Source: Caldiserica bacterium UBA4770
GTDB lineage: Bacteria; Caldisericota; Caldisericia; Caldisericales; Caldisericaceae
Assembly (NCBI GenBank): GCA_002403335.1
Contig: DHHO01000017.1
Span: forward strand, 1-53,160
DNA length: 53,160 nt
Reading direction: 5' to 3'
Below are positions 24,680-32,748 of this stretch, one piece after another. The notes beneath the pieces were generated by a model. That model was not told where the DNA came from, made no database searches, and saw nothing but the letters and a program-made list of their open reading frames with translations. Both the position numbers and the translations under genes were made by a program. How positions within the stretch are numbered: position 1 is the stretch's first letter; each line of letters begins with the position of its first letter.

Positions 24680-27418
24680 ATGGAGAGAGAAAACAATAAA
24701 AATAACTTCAGTTTCTGTATACCCGAGATAGGCACATGGTATGCTATTCCTGAAGAGCCTATAGACTTAAGTAAGTCGGCAGATGAGTTAGTAAACAACA
24801 TATTTAATTGTAAATTTGTGTTCGCTTCCGATACCTTCCTGAAAATGACAGGAAAAGAAGAATTAATGGGGCAGCCGCTGTTTTCCTGTTTTCCTATATC
24901 AGAATACAGAGAATGTATCGAGGAAGGATTGAAACCAAACAATAATACATTTTATCGCATAAGGAATAACGCTCAAGAAGGACAAACTGAATATTATCTT
25001 GATGCATTCTCTCTAATCACTGATAATGAAAAGATTGCAGGAATTCTCGGAAGTCGAGTTAATTTTACAAACATGGCAATTGACAGAGAAGAAAGAATAG
25101 AAACTAACGAAAAATTTAAGTATATTTTTTATAATCACCCTGAGGCTCTTGCATTTATTGACACATATGGAAACATCTTAGATATCAATTCAAGGTTTAC
25201 AGAACTTTTTGGATACTTCCTTGAAGAGGCTAAAGGTAAACAAATAGACAAACTTATCACACCAGATAGATTAAGAAAAGAAGGAGAAAATCTCAATAAC
25301 ATTACAATCAAAACAGGGTATCTTAATTTTGAGACCATAAGAAGAAGAAAAAATGGTTCAGAGTTTCCTGTAACCGTTTCTACTGCGCCCGTTATTATAA
25401 ACGGAGAGGTTACGGGAGCTATCCAGATGTATACAGACATTACTCAGAGGAAAAAACTCGAAGAAGAGATAAGGACCCTGGCAATTTGCGATAGCCTCAC
25501 AGGTTTATACAACAGGCTTGCATTGAGTAATAGATTTGATCTTGCAAGAGCAAGAGCCGAAAGAACAGGAGAGAAATTTGCCATACTATTTATTGACCTC
25601 TACGAGTTCAAGTTTATAAATGATACCTTGGGACATGAAACAGGAGACAAAATCTTAAGGAAGGTTGCAAGTATTCTCAAAAAAAATACAAGAAAAGCCG
25701 ATACACTTTCACGATTTGGTGGAGATGAATTTGTCATACTCATAGAAAACATCTCCTCGATAGAGAGCATTGTAGCAATGGTGATAAAGATTTTAAGTCT
25801 CTTCAAACAACCTGTTACTGTGGACAATAAAGATCTTGAAATTGCATTAAACATTGGCATCTCTGTATACCCCGATAATGGTAACGATCTGGGCGAATTG
25901 CTGAGAAAAGCAGATATTGGTATGTACTCTGCAAAAACAAAAGGTCCAAACACATTTGAGTTTTACAGCGGTAGTGCAGAAATCATGAGAAAGACTCTTG
26001 AAGAAGAAATGAAGATCAGTGAAATCCACTTCCGCACTATTTTTGAAAGAGCTCCCATCGGGATGTGCCTGATAGAAAGGAATGGAAAAATATTCAAGGT
26101 AAACCCCACAATGCTTGAGATGCTACACCTCAAGGAAGAAAAAGTGCTTTACAGAAGCTTAGAGGAATTTGTCGCTCCCGCCGATAGAAAAAAATTATTT
26201 CAGATGGGATGGGGTATTCTAAAGAATAAAAACCTAACTATTGCTAAAGAAATTCAATTTATAACTTCTAAGGATGTAGTCTATGCCAATGTGTCAGTAT
26301 CTCCCGTAAAAGATGTGAAAGGTCACATAAACTATTTTGTAATTATGATAGATAATATAACAGAGCAGAAAAGGAATGAAAAATTACAGGGCGCCCTTTA
26401 TAAAATCTCAAAGACAGCAGAAAAAGCAAGAACCCTCCCGGACCTCTATAAGTCAATTCATAAGATTCTAAATAAATTGATGCCTGCAAAAAATTTCTAT
26501 ATTGCACTATACGATAAGGATAGTAATACCTTAAGCTTTCCTTATTTTATTGATGAATATGACTCACCTCCTCCACCTAAAAAATGTGATAAGGGGGCAA
26601 CAGAATATATCATAAGAACTGGAAAACCCCTGCTTGCCGATCCCTCTAAATTCAAGAAGCTTGAAAATATGGGAGAGATAGAGAAGTTTGGGACAAATCC
26701 CGAAAGCTGGTTGGGTGCCCCACTGAAGATAAAGAATAAGGTTATTGGGACAATTGTGGTTCAGAGCTATGATAAAAATATAAAGTACACAGTAAAGGAA
26801 AAGAGACTTTTTGAATTTATCTCAAGAGAAATAGCAAGTGTGATAGAAAGAAAAAGAAATGAAGAAAGAATTAACAAACTTCTTGAATCCGAAAGGAAGA
26901 GAAAAAGTGAACTCGAAACCCTTCAAGACATTACCCTTACCCTTGTTTCTACAACATCCCCTGATAAGGTGTTTAAAGAAATTTTGAGGCAGGTAAAAAG
27001 AGTCGTTCCTCATGAAACATCAAACATAGCCTTGATAAAAGGAGACACAATTCATAATGTCTATTCAGAAGGATATGAGAAGTATGGAGTTTCTGACCTT
27101 GTCGAAAAGGAGGTTCAAAGGATGGATGAATTTCCTATTCCATGGAAGGCAGTTAAATCTAAAGAGCCATTACTCATAAAGGATACACTTAATGAACCTG
27201 ATTGGAAAATGGGAAACAAAAAGATGGAGTGGCTCAGGTCTCATATTGCAGTTCCTCTTATTTATAGAGACGAACTGCTCGGGTTCTTAAGGCTTGATAG
27301 CAACAAACCAAATTACTTTACAGAAGAGGATGTGGAAAAACTAAAACCACTTGCAAACATCATTGCCATAGCTATTAAAAATGCTATGCTTCTAAAGGAT
27401 ATAAGAGACTATAAATAA
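24680..27418 (+). CDS. PAS-GGDEF-PAS-GAF-GAF diguanylate cyclase
   Basis: A 912-residue soluble signalling protein with no membrane helix. Order: an N-terminal PAS-like region (about 5-135), a PAS domain (about 145-260, 'YIFYNHPEALAFIDTYGNILDIN'), and a GGDEF domain (about 268-430, 'DSLTGLYNRLAL', 'FIDLYEFKFINDTLGH', 'RFGGDEFVIL'). The I-site RKAD lies five residues before GGDEF, so feedback inhibition by c-di-GMP is expected. Then come another PAS (about 445-570), a GAF (about 590-725) and a second GAF (about 750-905). The protein ends after the second GAF with no output domain. Intact GGDEF suggests active c-di-GMP synthesis. Having two GAFs behind the catalytic domain is unusual. The ligands are unknown. 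Confidence 0.9.
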   Translation: MERENNKNNFSFCIPEIGTWYAIPEEPIDLSKSADELVNNIFNCKFVFASDTFLKMTGKEELMGQPLFSCFPISEYRECIEEGLKPNNNTFYRIRNNAQEGQTEYYLDAFSLITDNEKIAGILGSRVNFTNMAIDREERIETNEKFKYIFYNHPEALAFIDTYGNILDINSRFTELFGYFLEEAKGKQIDKLITPDRLRKEGENLNNITIKTGYLNFETIRRRKNGSEFPVTVSTAPVIINGEVTGAIQMYTDITQRKKLEEEIRTLAICDSLTGLYNRLALSNRFDLARARAERTGEKFAILFIDLYEFKFINDTLGHETGDKILRKVASILKKNTRKADTLSRFGGDEFVILIENISSIESIVAMVIKILSLFKQPVTVDNKDLEIALNIGISVYPDNGNDLGELLRKADIGMYSAKTKGPNTFEFYSGSAEIMRKTLEEEMKISEIHFRTIFERAPIGMCLIERNGKIFKVNPTMLEMLHLKEEKVLYRSLEEFVAPADRKKLFQMGWGILKNKNLTIAKEIQFITSKDVVYANVSVSPVKDVKGHINYFVIMIDNITEQKRNEKLQGALYKISKTAEKARTLPDLYKSIHKILNKLMPAKNFYIALYDKDSNTLSFPYFIDEYDSPPPPKKCDKGATEYIIRTGKPLLADPSKFKKLENMGEIEKFGTNPESWLGAPLKIKNKVIGTIVVQSYDKNIKYTVKEKRLFEFISREIASVIERKRNEERINKLLESERKRKSELETLQDITLTLVSTTSPDKVFKEILRQVKRVVPHETSNIALIKGDTIHNVYSEGYEKYGVSDLVEKEVQRMDEFPIPWKAVKSKEPLLIKDTLNEPDWKMGNKKMEWLRSHIAVPLIYRDELLGFLRLDSNKPNYFTEEDVEKLKPLANIIAIAIKNAMLLKDIRDYK

Positions 27419-27510
27419 TATGTTCCTCTAAAAAGCTTTTTTCAAAATAAATGATTCTCTTCTTAGTGTGAGTTTCGGGAGTCTATAGAAATAATGCAGG
27501 AATTTAACCC

Positions 27511-28740
27511 TTATCCCTTATAATTTAGAAGATAGTTTTTTACAACAACAAGGGGAGTCCCCCTCTGCCCCGAACCACTTACAAGGTCTGCAAGACTTGC
27601 AACAAGACTTTTTACCATCCTCGGGGTTGTTCCCTCGGCCTTAAAATCTGTACACGACACATTTTCTTTCTCTCTTGCAACTATATCCTCTATCTCCTCT
27701 CTTGAAAGACCTTTGTTTGTAAGTTCAGATACGAAAAGCTTGAGCTTTAGTTCATATTGAACAAGGTTCTTTAAGTAAGGAGTGCATCCTAAAGCTGGTT
27801 CAGGGTCTGCAAGCTCCCAGATGCCGGTTACATTATCCTTAAAACACCCGTCTCCATAGACCATAACCTCAATACTCTTCCCAAAAGTCTTTTTAATTTC
27901 GTCTTTTATATCCACCGCAACCTTATCTGCGTTTCGAGGTGCAAGTTTTATAAGCCCTGTTTCGCTATCAGCAAGATTTGATGCAAGCAGTCCATATTCG
28001 CTCCATCCTCCCTCTCTTTCCTTTGTAAAAAGTTCATCAAGGGTCATTACTCTATGTCCAAAGCCCGGAGCAAAATATGCTTCATTTTCAAGAACAAATT
28101 CAAGAAGCATCTCTTTAACGTGCTTTCTCTTATGAATGGAGGCAATAATAAGCCCATCAAGCGGACTCTCTATAATCCTTACTGGGTTATTTGAAAGGAG
28201 AATTTGTGCGTCTGCCTTCTCGCTTTCAATAATCTCCTTGTAATATTCAATATAGTTAATTCCTGTTACAGGATGCTTGAATGTTTTAATGGCTTCATCC
28301 ATTGAATCGTAATATATTGTCTCAGGAAAAGGATGTTTATGGATATAGGATTCATCCATAATGGGATTTCCCACCTCATCGGCAGGGTAGGAGAACTGAA
28401 CAATAATCTCGCCTGAATTCGTGGCCCTTGCAATGCCCTTTAAAATAAAGGCAAACCTATTCCTGCTCAGAATGGGAAAAAGAACACCAATTCTTCCAGA
28501 CTGAGAGATCCCCATTGCCTTACCTATCTCTTCGCTTAATTCATCCTGGCTTACGTAGTTATTCTGGCTTCTTGCAACCACAGATTCTGTGACACACACA
28601 ACATCACCATTCTCCAATTCGTGACAGTGTTCTCTCTTCCCTTCCTCAGTAAGAGCAACTAAAACTTCCTTCACTATATCATCATAAGGTTGAATGATAC
28701 CCATTCTCACCCCAAATGCTTGAACCCCCACACTATTCAT
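27511..28740 (-). CDS. CofE-like (F420-0:L-glutamate ligase superfamily) protein
   Basis: A 409-residue protein resembling the F420-0:gamma-glutamyl ligase superfamily (PF01996-like). Early 'GVRMGIIQPYDDIVKEVLVALTEEG' and 'LENGDVVCVTESVVARSQNNYV' match the GDD and 'GDxxxxxxxxVS+.' elements. Later 'VMVYGDGCFKDNVTGIWELADPEPALG' and 'LVSGSGQRGTPLVVVKNYLLNYKG' are typical of the longer bacterial branch. No F420 biosynthesis gene (cofC, cofD, fbiC) is in the window, so a role as a peptide-type ligase on another acceptor is more likely. The start overlaps the stop of the FAD oxidoreductase gene by 4 bases, so the two should act together. Confidence 0.72.
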   Translation of the reverse strand: MNSVGVQAFGVRMGIIQPYDDIVKEVLVALTEEGKREHCHELENGDVVCVTESVVARSQNNYVSQDELSEEIGKAMGISQSGRIGVLFPILSRNRFAFILKGIARATNSGEIIVQFSYPADEVGNPIMDESYIHKHPFPETIYYDSMDEAIKTFKHPVTGINYIEYYKEIIESEKADAQILLSNNPVRIIESPLDGLIIASIHKRKHVKEMLLEFVLENEAYFAPGFGHRVMTLDELFTKEREGGWSEYGLLASNLADSETGLIKLAPRNADKVAVDIKDEIKKTFGKSIEVMVYGDGCFKDNVTGIWELADPEPALGCTPYLKNLVQYELKLKLFVSELTNKGLSREEIEDIVAREKENVSCTDFKAEGTTPRMVKSLVASLADLVSGSGQRGTPLVVVKNYLLNYKG

Positions 28741-30089
28741 TTTTCCTCCTTATAATCTGATATGATTCCCATTGCCGCAAGAATTCCTGTAAGACCTGCT
28801 CCGACAATTCCCCTTGACTTACCCACCCCATCACCTGCAACAAAGAGTCTGTGAAGATTTGTTTCCATCAATGGCGAAGTGAAATACTGTACATCATAAA
28901 ATTTTATCTCGGGTGCATAGATGAGAGTCTGTGGATGAAACACTCCCGGCAACACATTATCAAGATGGTGGAGAAATTCAAGAAGATTGTCAAGTATTCT
29001 CCTTGAATAAACCATTGAGATATCGCCAAGTGTCACTGCCCCTTCAATCTCTGATGTACCATTCCCATAACTCAGAGTGGGCTCAAGATTACCATACTCG
29101 TATAACCTCTCAAACTTTGTTCTCCTTCCTCTCAAAAGGTCTCCAAGCCTCTGAAGAAGGGGTTTTCCGCCACCGAGGAGGTTCACATTCATTGCAATAT
29201 TTCTTCCGTACATTGTAGTATCTACAAAAGGTGCATGTAGCCCTATAGTCTGAAGAACTGCAAAATTTGTGTTGCTGGATTTTTTACTGTAAAATGCATG
29301 CCCATTAATGAGCTTGAATTCCTTAAAATCCTCAATTGTCACAAAACCATACGGGTTTGTACAGAATGTCCTTACTCTATCCCCATGAGATGATGTCACG
29401 TATTTTATCTTAGGATCATAAATGACATTTGTTATTTCCTCAAGAATATCCGAATCCACCTCCACCCTGAGGCCGATGTCAATGTGCCCATAGTTCCAGC
29501 TAAGCCCGATTTTATCAGCAATATTTCTGAACCAGTACATACCAGTCCTTCCGGGAGCAACCACCAGATACCTGCACCTTATAATGGAATCCTCAAATAC
29601 AAGAATGAAATAATCTCCTTCTCTTACAATATCAAGCACTTCTTTTCCAAGGTAGAGGGAAACACCATTTGCTTCAAGTACTGATTTAAAACTGTTCATA
29701 ATTCTATATGCCCTATCTGTCCCCATATGTCTTTGTTTTGCAAAAATCAAGTCCAGTCCCTGTTGCTCTATCCTCTCCTTCCATAATTTCACTTTTTCCT
29801 CGTCTGTTCCGAGGAGCTCCAGTTCCGCAAATGAAGTAAACTTATTATCAATATAACTGATAATCTCCTCTGCAAAAGCCCTGTCAATTTTTAACTCATC
29901 AAGGTTCATTCCAATATCTGGACTCAGGTTTAGTTTTCCATCAGTTCTTGTGCCAAGCCCACCTATGTAGTTTTTCTTATCAATAAGGACGATCTTTAAA
30001 TCTTTAATATGTTCGGAGAGATATAGAGAGGAGAATATCCCTGCAGGTCCTGCTCCAATAATTGCAACATCAAATATATAATTTTCCAC
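28737..30089 (-). CDS. FAD-dependent oxidoreductase (COG2509-like)
   Basis: A 450-residue flavoprotein. The N-terminal dinucleotide-binding motif is 'DVAIIGAGPAGIFSSLYLSEH' with an acidic residue after the second strand ('VLIDKK'), followed by 'IGGLGTRTDGKLNLSPDIG'. The C-terminal 'LFVAGDGVGKSRGIVGAGLTGILAAMGI' is the second FAD-contact motif. The layout fits the COG2509 'FAD-dependent dehydrogenase' group, whose substrate is not established. The start is GTG at 30089; a TATAAT box lies 11 bases upstream on the minus strand, with no strong ribosome site. It is coupled by ATGA to the CofE-like gene. Confidence 0.85.
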   Translation of the reverse strand: MENYIFDVAIIGAGPAGIFSSLYLSEHIKDLKIVLIDKKNYIGGLGTRTDGKLNLSPDIGMNLDELKIDRAFAEEIISYIDNKFTSFAELELLGTDEEKVKLWKERIEQQGLDLIFAKQRHMGTDRAYRIMNSFKSVLEANGVSLYLGKEVLDIVREGDYFILVFEDSIIRCRYLVVAPGRTGMYWFRNIADKIGLSWNYGHIDIGLRVEVDSDILEEITNVIYDPKIKYVTSSHGDRVRTFCTNPYGFVTIEDFKEFKLINGHAFYSKKSSNTNFAVLQTIGLHAPFVDTTMYGRNIAMNVNLLGGGKPLLQRLGDLLRGRRTKFERLYEYGNLEPTLSYGNGTSEIEGAVTLGDISMVYSRRILDNLLEFLHHLDNVLPGVFHPQTLIYAPEIKFYDVQYFTSPLMETNLHRLFVAGDGVGKSRGIVGAGLTGILAAMGIISDYKEEK

Positions 30090-30243
30090 GCCTCTATATT
30101 ATTATAAAAAGGTCGCTTCTACAAAATATTTTCGTTATTATTCATAGAGATTCTCAAGCAGCTTACTTTATTTTTAAAAAATGCATTTCATGCCTTTTAT
30201 TCCCCTTCAAAATACTTTTCCAGACAGTAAAATACTAAAAACC

Positions 30244-30271
30244 TTTGAAAAATGATATTCAATGTTAAAAT
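30244..30271 (+). promoter_or_regulatory. Promoter of the MFS transporter gene
   Basis: TTTGAA (30244-30249), a 16-base spacer and TAAAAT (30266-30271), followed by a GGGAGAGG ribosome site and ATG at 30293. The 203-base gap to the divergent FAD gene contains no other clear element apart from that gene's own -10 box. Confidence 0.55.
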
Positions 30272-30292
30272 AAAAAGGGAGAGGAATTTCCG

Positions 30293-31702
30293 ATGATGAG
30301 GAAAAGGTATGCAATTCTACTCGCTGTAATGGTAGCCAGCATCATGGGACCTATTGATGCAAGTATTATGAACATAAATTATCACATTATCGGCGGGTAT
30401 TTTGGGACAGATCTTTCAACTGCACAATGGCTCATTAGCATATACCTGCTAACCATAAGCAGTCTTCTTCTTTTCTTTGGGCATTTAGGGGATATATCTG
30501 GCTACAAAAGAATTTATACGACCGGTCTCCTCGGGTTTACTATTACATCGGGGTTATGTACTCTATCCTACTTTTTTAACTCTATATACATCCTTATCTT
30601 ACTTCGTGCAATTCAGGGAGTCACAGCAGCAATGATGATGTCGGTTCCACATGCAATCATTACCTCCGCCTTCCCTTCCTCGGAAAGAGGGAGAGCTCTT
30701 GGAATTAATGCAATAAGCATCTCTCTTGGACTGGCAATTGGCCCATCTCTGGGAGGTTTCATTGCTAATTCATTTGGATGGCAATTCATCTTTCTTATTA
30801 ATGTTCCCATTGGTATCCTCGGTATAATACTTGCACAACGGGTCATCCCTGAGATAAAAGGTGAGGGAGGTAGAATAGATATTCCCGGTGCATTATTTGC
30901 CTTTTTATTCCTCTTTTCTTCCCTTTTTCTTATAAATAGATTCAGAGATTTTACAATGAATACAAGAACAATCGCTCTAATTACTATTGCCTTCCTCAGC
31001 ATGCTTGCCTTTCTAAGACAGGAAAGAAGGACCCCAACACCAATTCTTAACCTGAGCCTTTTTCAAAACATAAATTTTTCTCTGGCAAATGTGAGTGCAC
31101 TGTTCAATTTTATGGCTCAGTACTTTATTGTTACACTTCTACCATCATACCTTGGAAGGATTCTTAACCTTCCCCAGAATAGAGTAGGCCTTATTATGAC
31201 CTCGTTCCCTCTGGCTGTGCTTATCATTGCTCCATTTGCAGGTATCCTTTCTGATAGGATTGGAACGAAGTTTCTGGCAGCAGGAGGCGCCTTTTTATGT
31301 GCTTTTGGTCTTTCATTAATGGCAACCTTATCCCCCTCAAGCAGTCTAACTTCCATTATCTTGAGACTCATTATCTTTGGTATTGGCACAGGAGTGTTTC
31401 AGTCTCCTAATATGAGCCTAGCTATGGGAAGTGTGCCCAGAGTACATATGGGAACTGCTTCAGGAATAATTGCAACTGTAAGGAACCTGGGGATGGTTCT
31501 TGGCATTGCAATTGGAGGGATGCTTCTTTCTCTATTCGTCCCTTCTCATATTCTCTCGGGTAGCTCAGCTATCTTAGGTGAAAATAAAAGACTTTTTACC
31601 TCTGGACTTTCTCAAACATTTATGAGAGCAGCAGTATTAGCAGGGATATCAGGGATTATATCATTACTACAGAAAAGCCCTCATAGAAATCATACCCTAT
31701 AA
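30293..31702 (+). CDS. MFS drug/efflux transporter (DHA2, EmrB-like)
   Basis: A 469-residue major facilitator protein with about 14 hydrophobic segments, the DHA2 (14-TMS) layout. Motif D1-like 'SIMGPIDASIMNINYHIIGGYF' in helix 1, motif A 'LGDISGYKRIYTTGLLGF' in the helix 2-3 loop, and antiporter motif C 'ALGINAISISLGLAIGPSLGGFIANSFGWQFIFLINVPIG' are all present. It probably exports drugs or organic anions using the proton gradient; the substrate is unknown. Its last 13 bases overlap the convergent MBL gene. Confidence 0.92.
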   Translation: MMRKRYAILLAVMVASIMGPIDASIMNINYHIIGGYFGTDLSTAQWLISIYLLTISSLLLFFGHLGDISGYKRIYTTGLLGFTITSGLCTLSYFFNSIYILILLRAIQGVTAAMMMSVPHAIITSAFPSSERGRALGINAISISLGLAIGPSLGGFIANSFGWQFIFLINVPIGILGIILAQRVIPEIKGEGGRIDIPGALFAFLFLFSSLFLINRFRDFTMNTRTIALITIAFLSMLAFLRQERRTPTPILNLSLFQNINFSLANVSALFNFMAQYFIVTLLPSYLGRILNLPQNRVGLIMTSFPLAVLIIAPFAGILSDRIGTKFLAAGGAFLCAFGLSLMATLSPSSSLTSIILRLIIFGIGTGVFQSPNMSLAMGSVPRVHMGTASGIIATVRNLGMVLGIAIGGMLLSLFVPSHILSGSSAILGENKRLFTSGLSQTFMRAAVLAGISGIISLLQKSPHRNHTL

Positions 31703-32583
31703 AAATATACAACACAATTCTCTACGTGTGATTTGATAACTCCTCTCCTCATAAGCGTATAAAGCGTTGAAAGCAGTGAACTTTTTATAAGGTAAGAGAC
31801 AATGAAATCCTCTACTGGAAGGGTGAAAGATACCAAAATCTCCTCAACATTTTTTGGAGAAGAGATGGTTTCGATTATTTTTTCTTCAATCTTTCTTACA
31901 ACTCTTAGATTCTCTTCAACAACTTTTATCCCTTCCTCTCTTTTATAAAGTTCACCATGCGAGGGAAGGATATAAGAAAAATTCATTTTTAGAATGGATT
32001 CCATACTTGATATGTACTTTTCTTCATCGTGGAAGTATGGAATCAGGTGTTTTCCAAGCACACCTGTTGAAAAGAAGGCGTCGGAAGCAAAGACTACATC
32101 ATTCACTTTTAAGCCAATGAGGCCAATAGAGTGCCCAGGGAGGCTAAGTATCTCAATGCCCGATTGATTGAATAATTCCTCTGAATCTGAAAAGGCTCTG
32201 TCAACAACCACAGGATTACTCTTCACCCATTTACCCATAAATTCAAAAGGAGGACCTGCCCCTTGAGAAAGATAGATGGGTTCAAGAATTGGATTTTCTA
32301 TAAACACCCTTTCTTCCTTATGTGCATAAAGGGTAAGGTTAAGATTATTTTTGAGGACGTATGCACCCCCCGTATGATCTGCGTGATGGTGTGAAAGAAC
32401 AAGATGTTTTACCTCAATTCCATTTTCCGCAAGGATCTTAATAACCTTTTTACTTTTATCCTTATCGATTGGTGCATCAAAAAGGATAAAACCCTTTCCC
32501 GTATCAATAAGCGGCAAATTCGTTGAATCCCTGATATAAAAAATCCCATCACAAATCGTATTTAATTCCATATATACCTCCAC
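31690..32583 (-). CDS. MBL-fold metallohydrolase
   Basis: A 297-residue metallo-beta-lactamase-fold protein. The metal motif is 'LSHHHADHTGG' (about 61-71). Later ligands are in 'LPGHSIG' (about 149-155), 'FASDAFF' (Asp, about 168-174) and 'LPSHGE' (about 208-213). The C-terminal third (about 225-297) is a helical extension that looks winged-helix-like ('VEEILVSFTLPVEDFIVSYLIKSSLLSTLYTLMRRGVI'), an arrangement seen in MBL proteins of the LACTB2-like group. Substrate unknown. The gene is convergent with the MFS gene and overlaps it by 13 bases. The ATG could also be six codons downstream of that used here. Confidence 0.87.
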   Translation of the reverse strand: MEVYMELNTICDGIFYIRDSTNLPLIDTGKGFILFDAPIDKDKSKKVIKILAENGIEVKHLVLSHHHADHTGGAYVLKNNLNLTLYAHKEERVFIENPILEPIYLSQGAGPPFEFMGKWVKSNPVVVDRAFSDSEELFNQSGIEILSLPGHSIGLIGLKVNDVVFASDAFFSTGVLGKHLIPYFHDEEKYISSMESILKMNFSYILPSHGELYKREEGIKVVEENLRVVRKIEEKIIETISSPKNVEEILVSFTLPVEDFIVSYLIKSSLLSTLYTLMRRGVIKSHVENCVVYFYRV

Positions 32584-32714
32584 ATTTCTTTAGTAATTCG
32601 TCCAAACCGCTCTGCCTTTTCATTTGAATTCTAATCAAATATTTTAATCTTCAAAAGTCATCTATTTCATCTGGTTTAATACAATTCACCCTCTGTGTGG
32701 CTTTCACCAGAATT

Positions 32715-32742
32715 TTGCCATTTTAATTTAAACCATTAAAAT
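32715..32742 (+). promoter_or_regulatory. Promoter of the B12-type radical SAM gene (leaderless)
   Basis: TTGCCA (32715-32720), a 16-base spacer and TAAAAT (32737-32742). ATG 32749 lies six bases later with no Shine-Dalgarno sequence, so the message is predicted to start at the initiation codon. Confidence 0.68.
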
Positions 32743-32748
32743 AGAATA

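Noticed and set aside
27511..28740. True F420 biosynthesis locus
   Set aside because: No cofC, cofD, cofG/H or fbiC gene is in the window, and the protein belongs to a longer branch than canonical CofE.
30613..31002. 129-codon minus-strand frame inside the MFS gene
   Set aside because: Antisense to a polytopic membrane protein; such frames arise from its codon bias. No start signals and no family.
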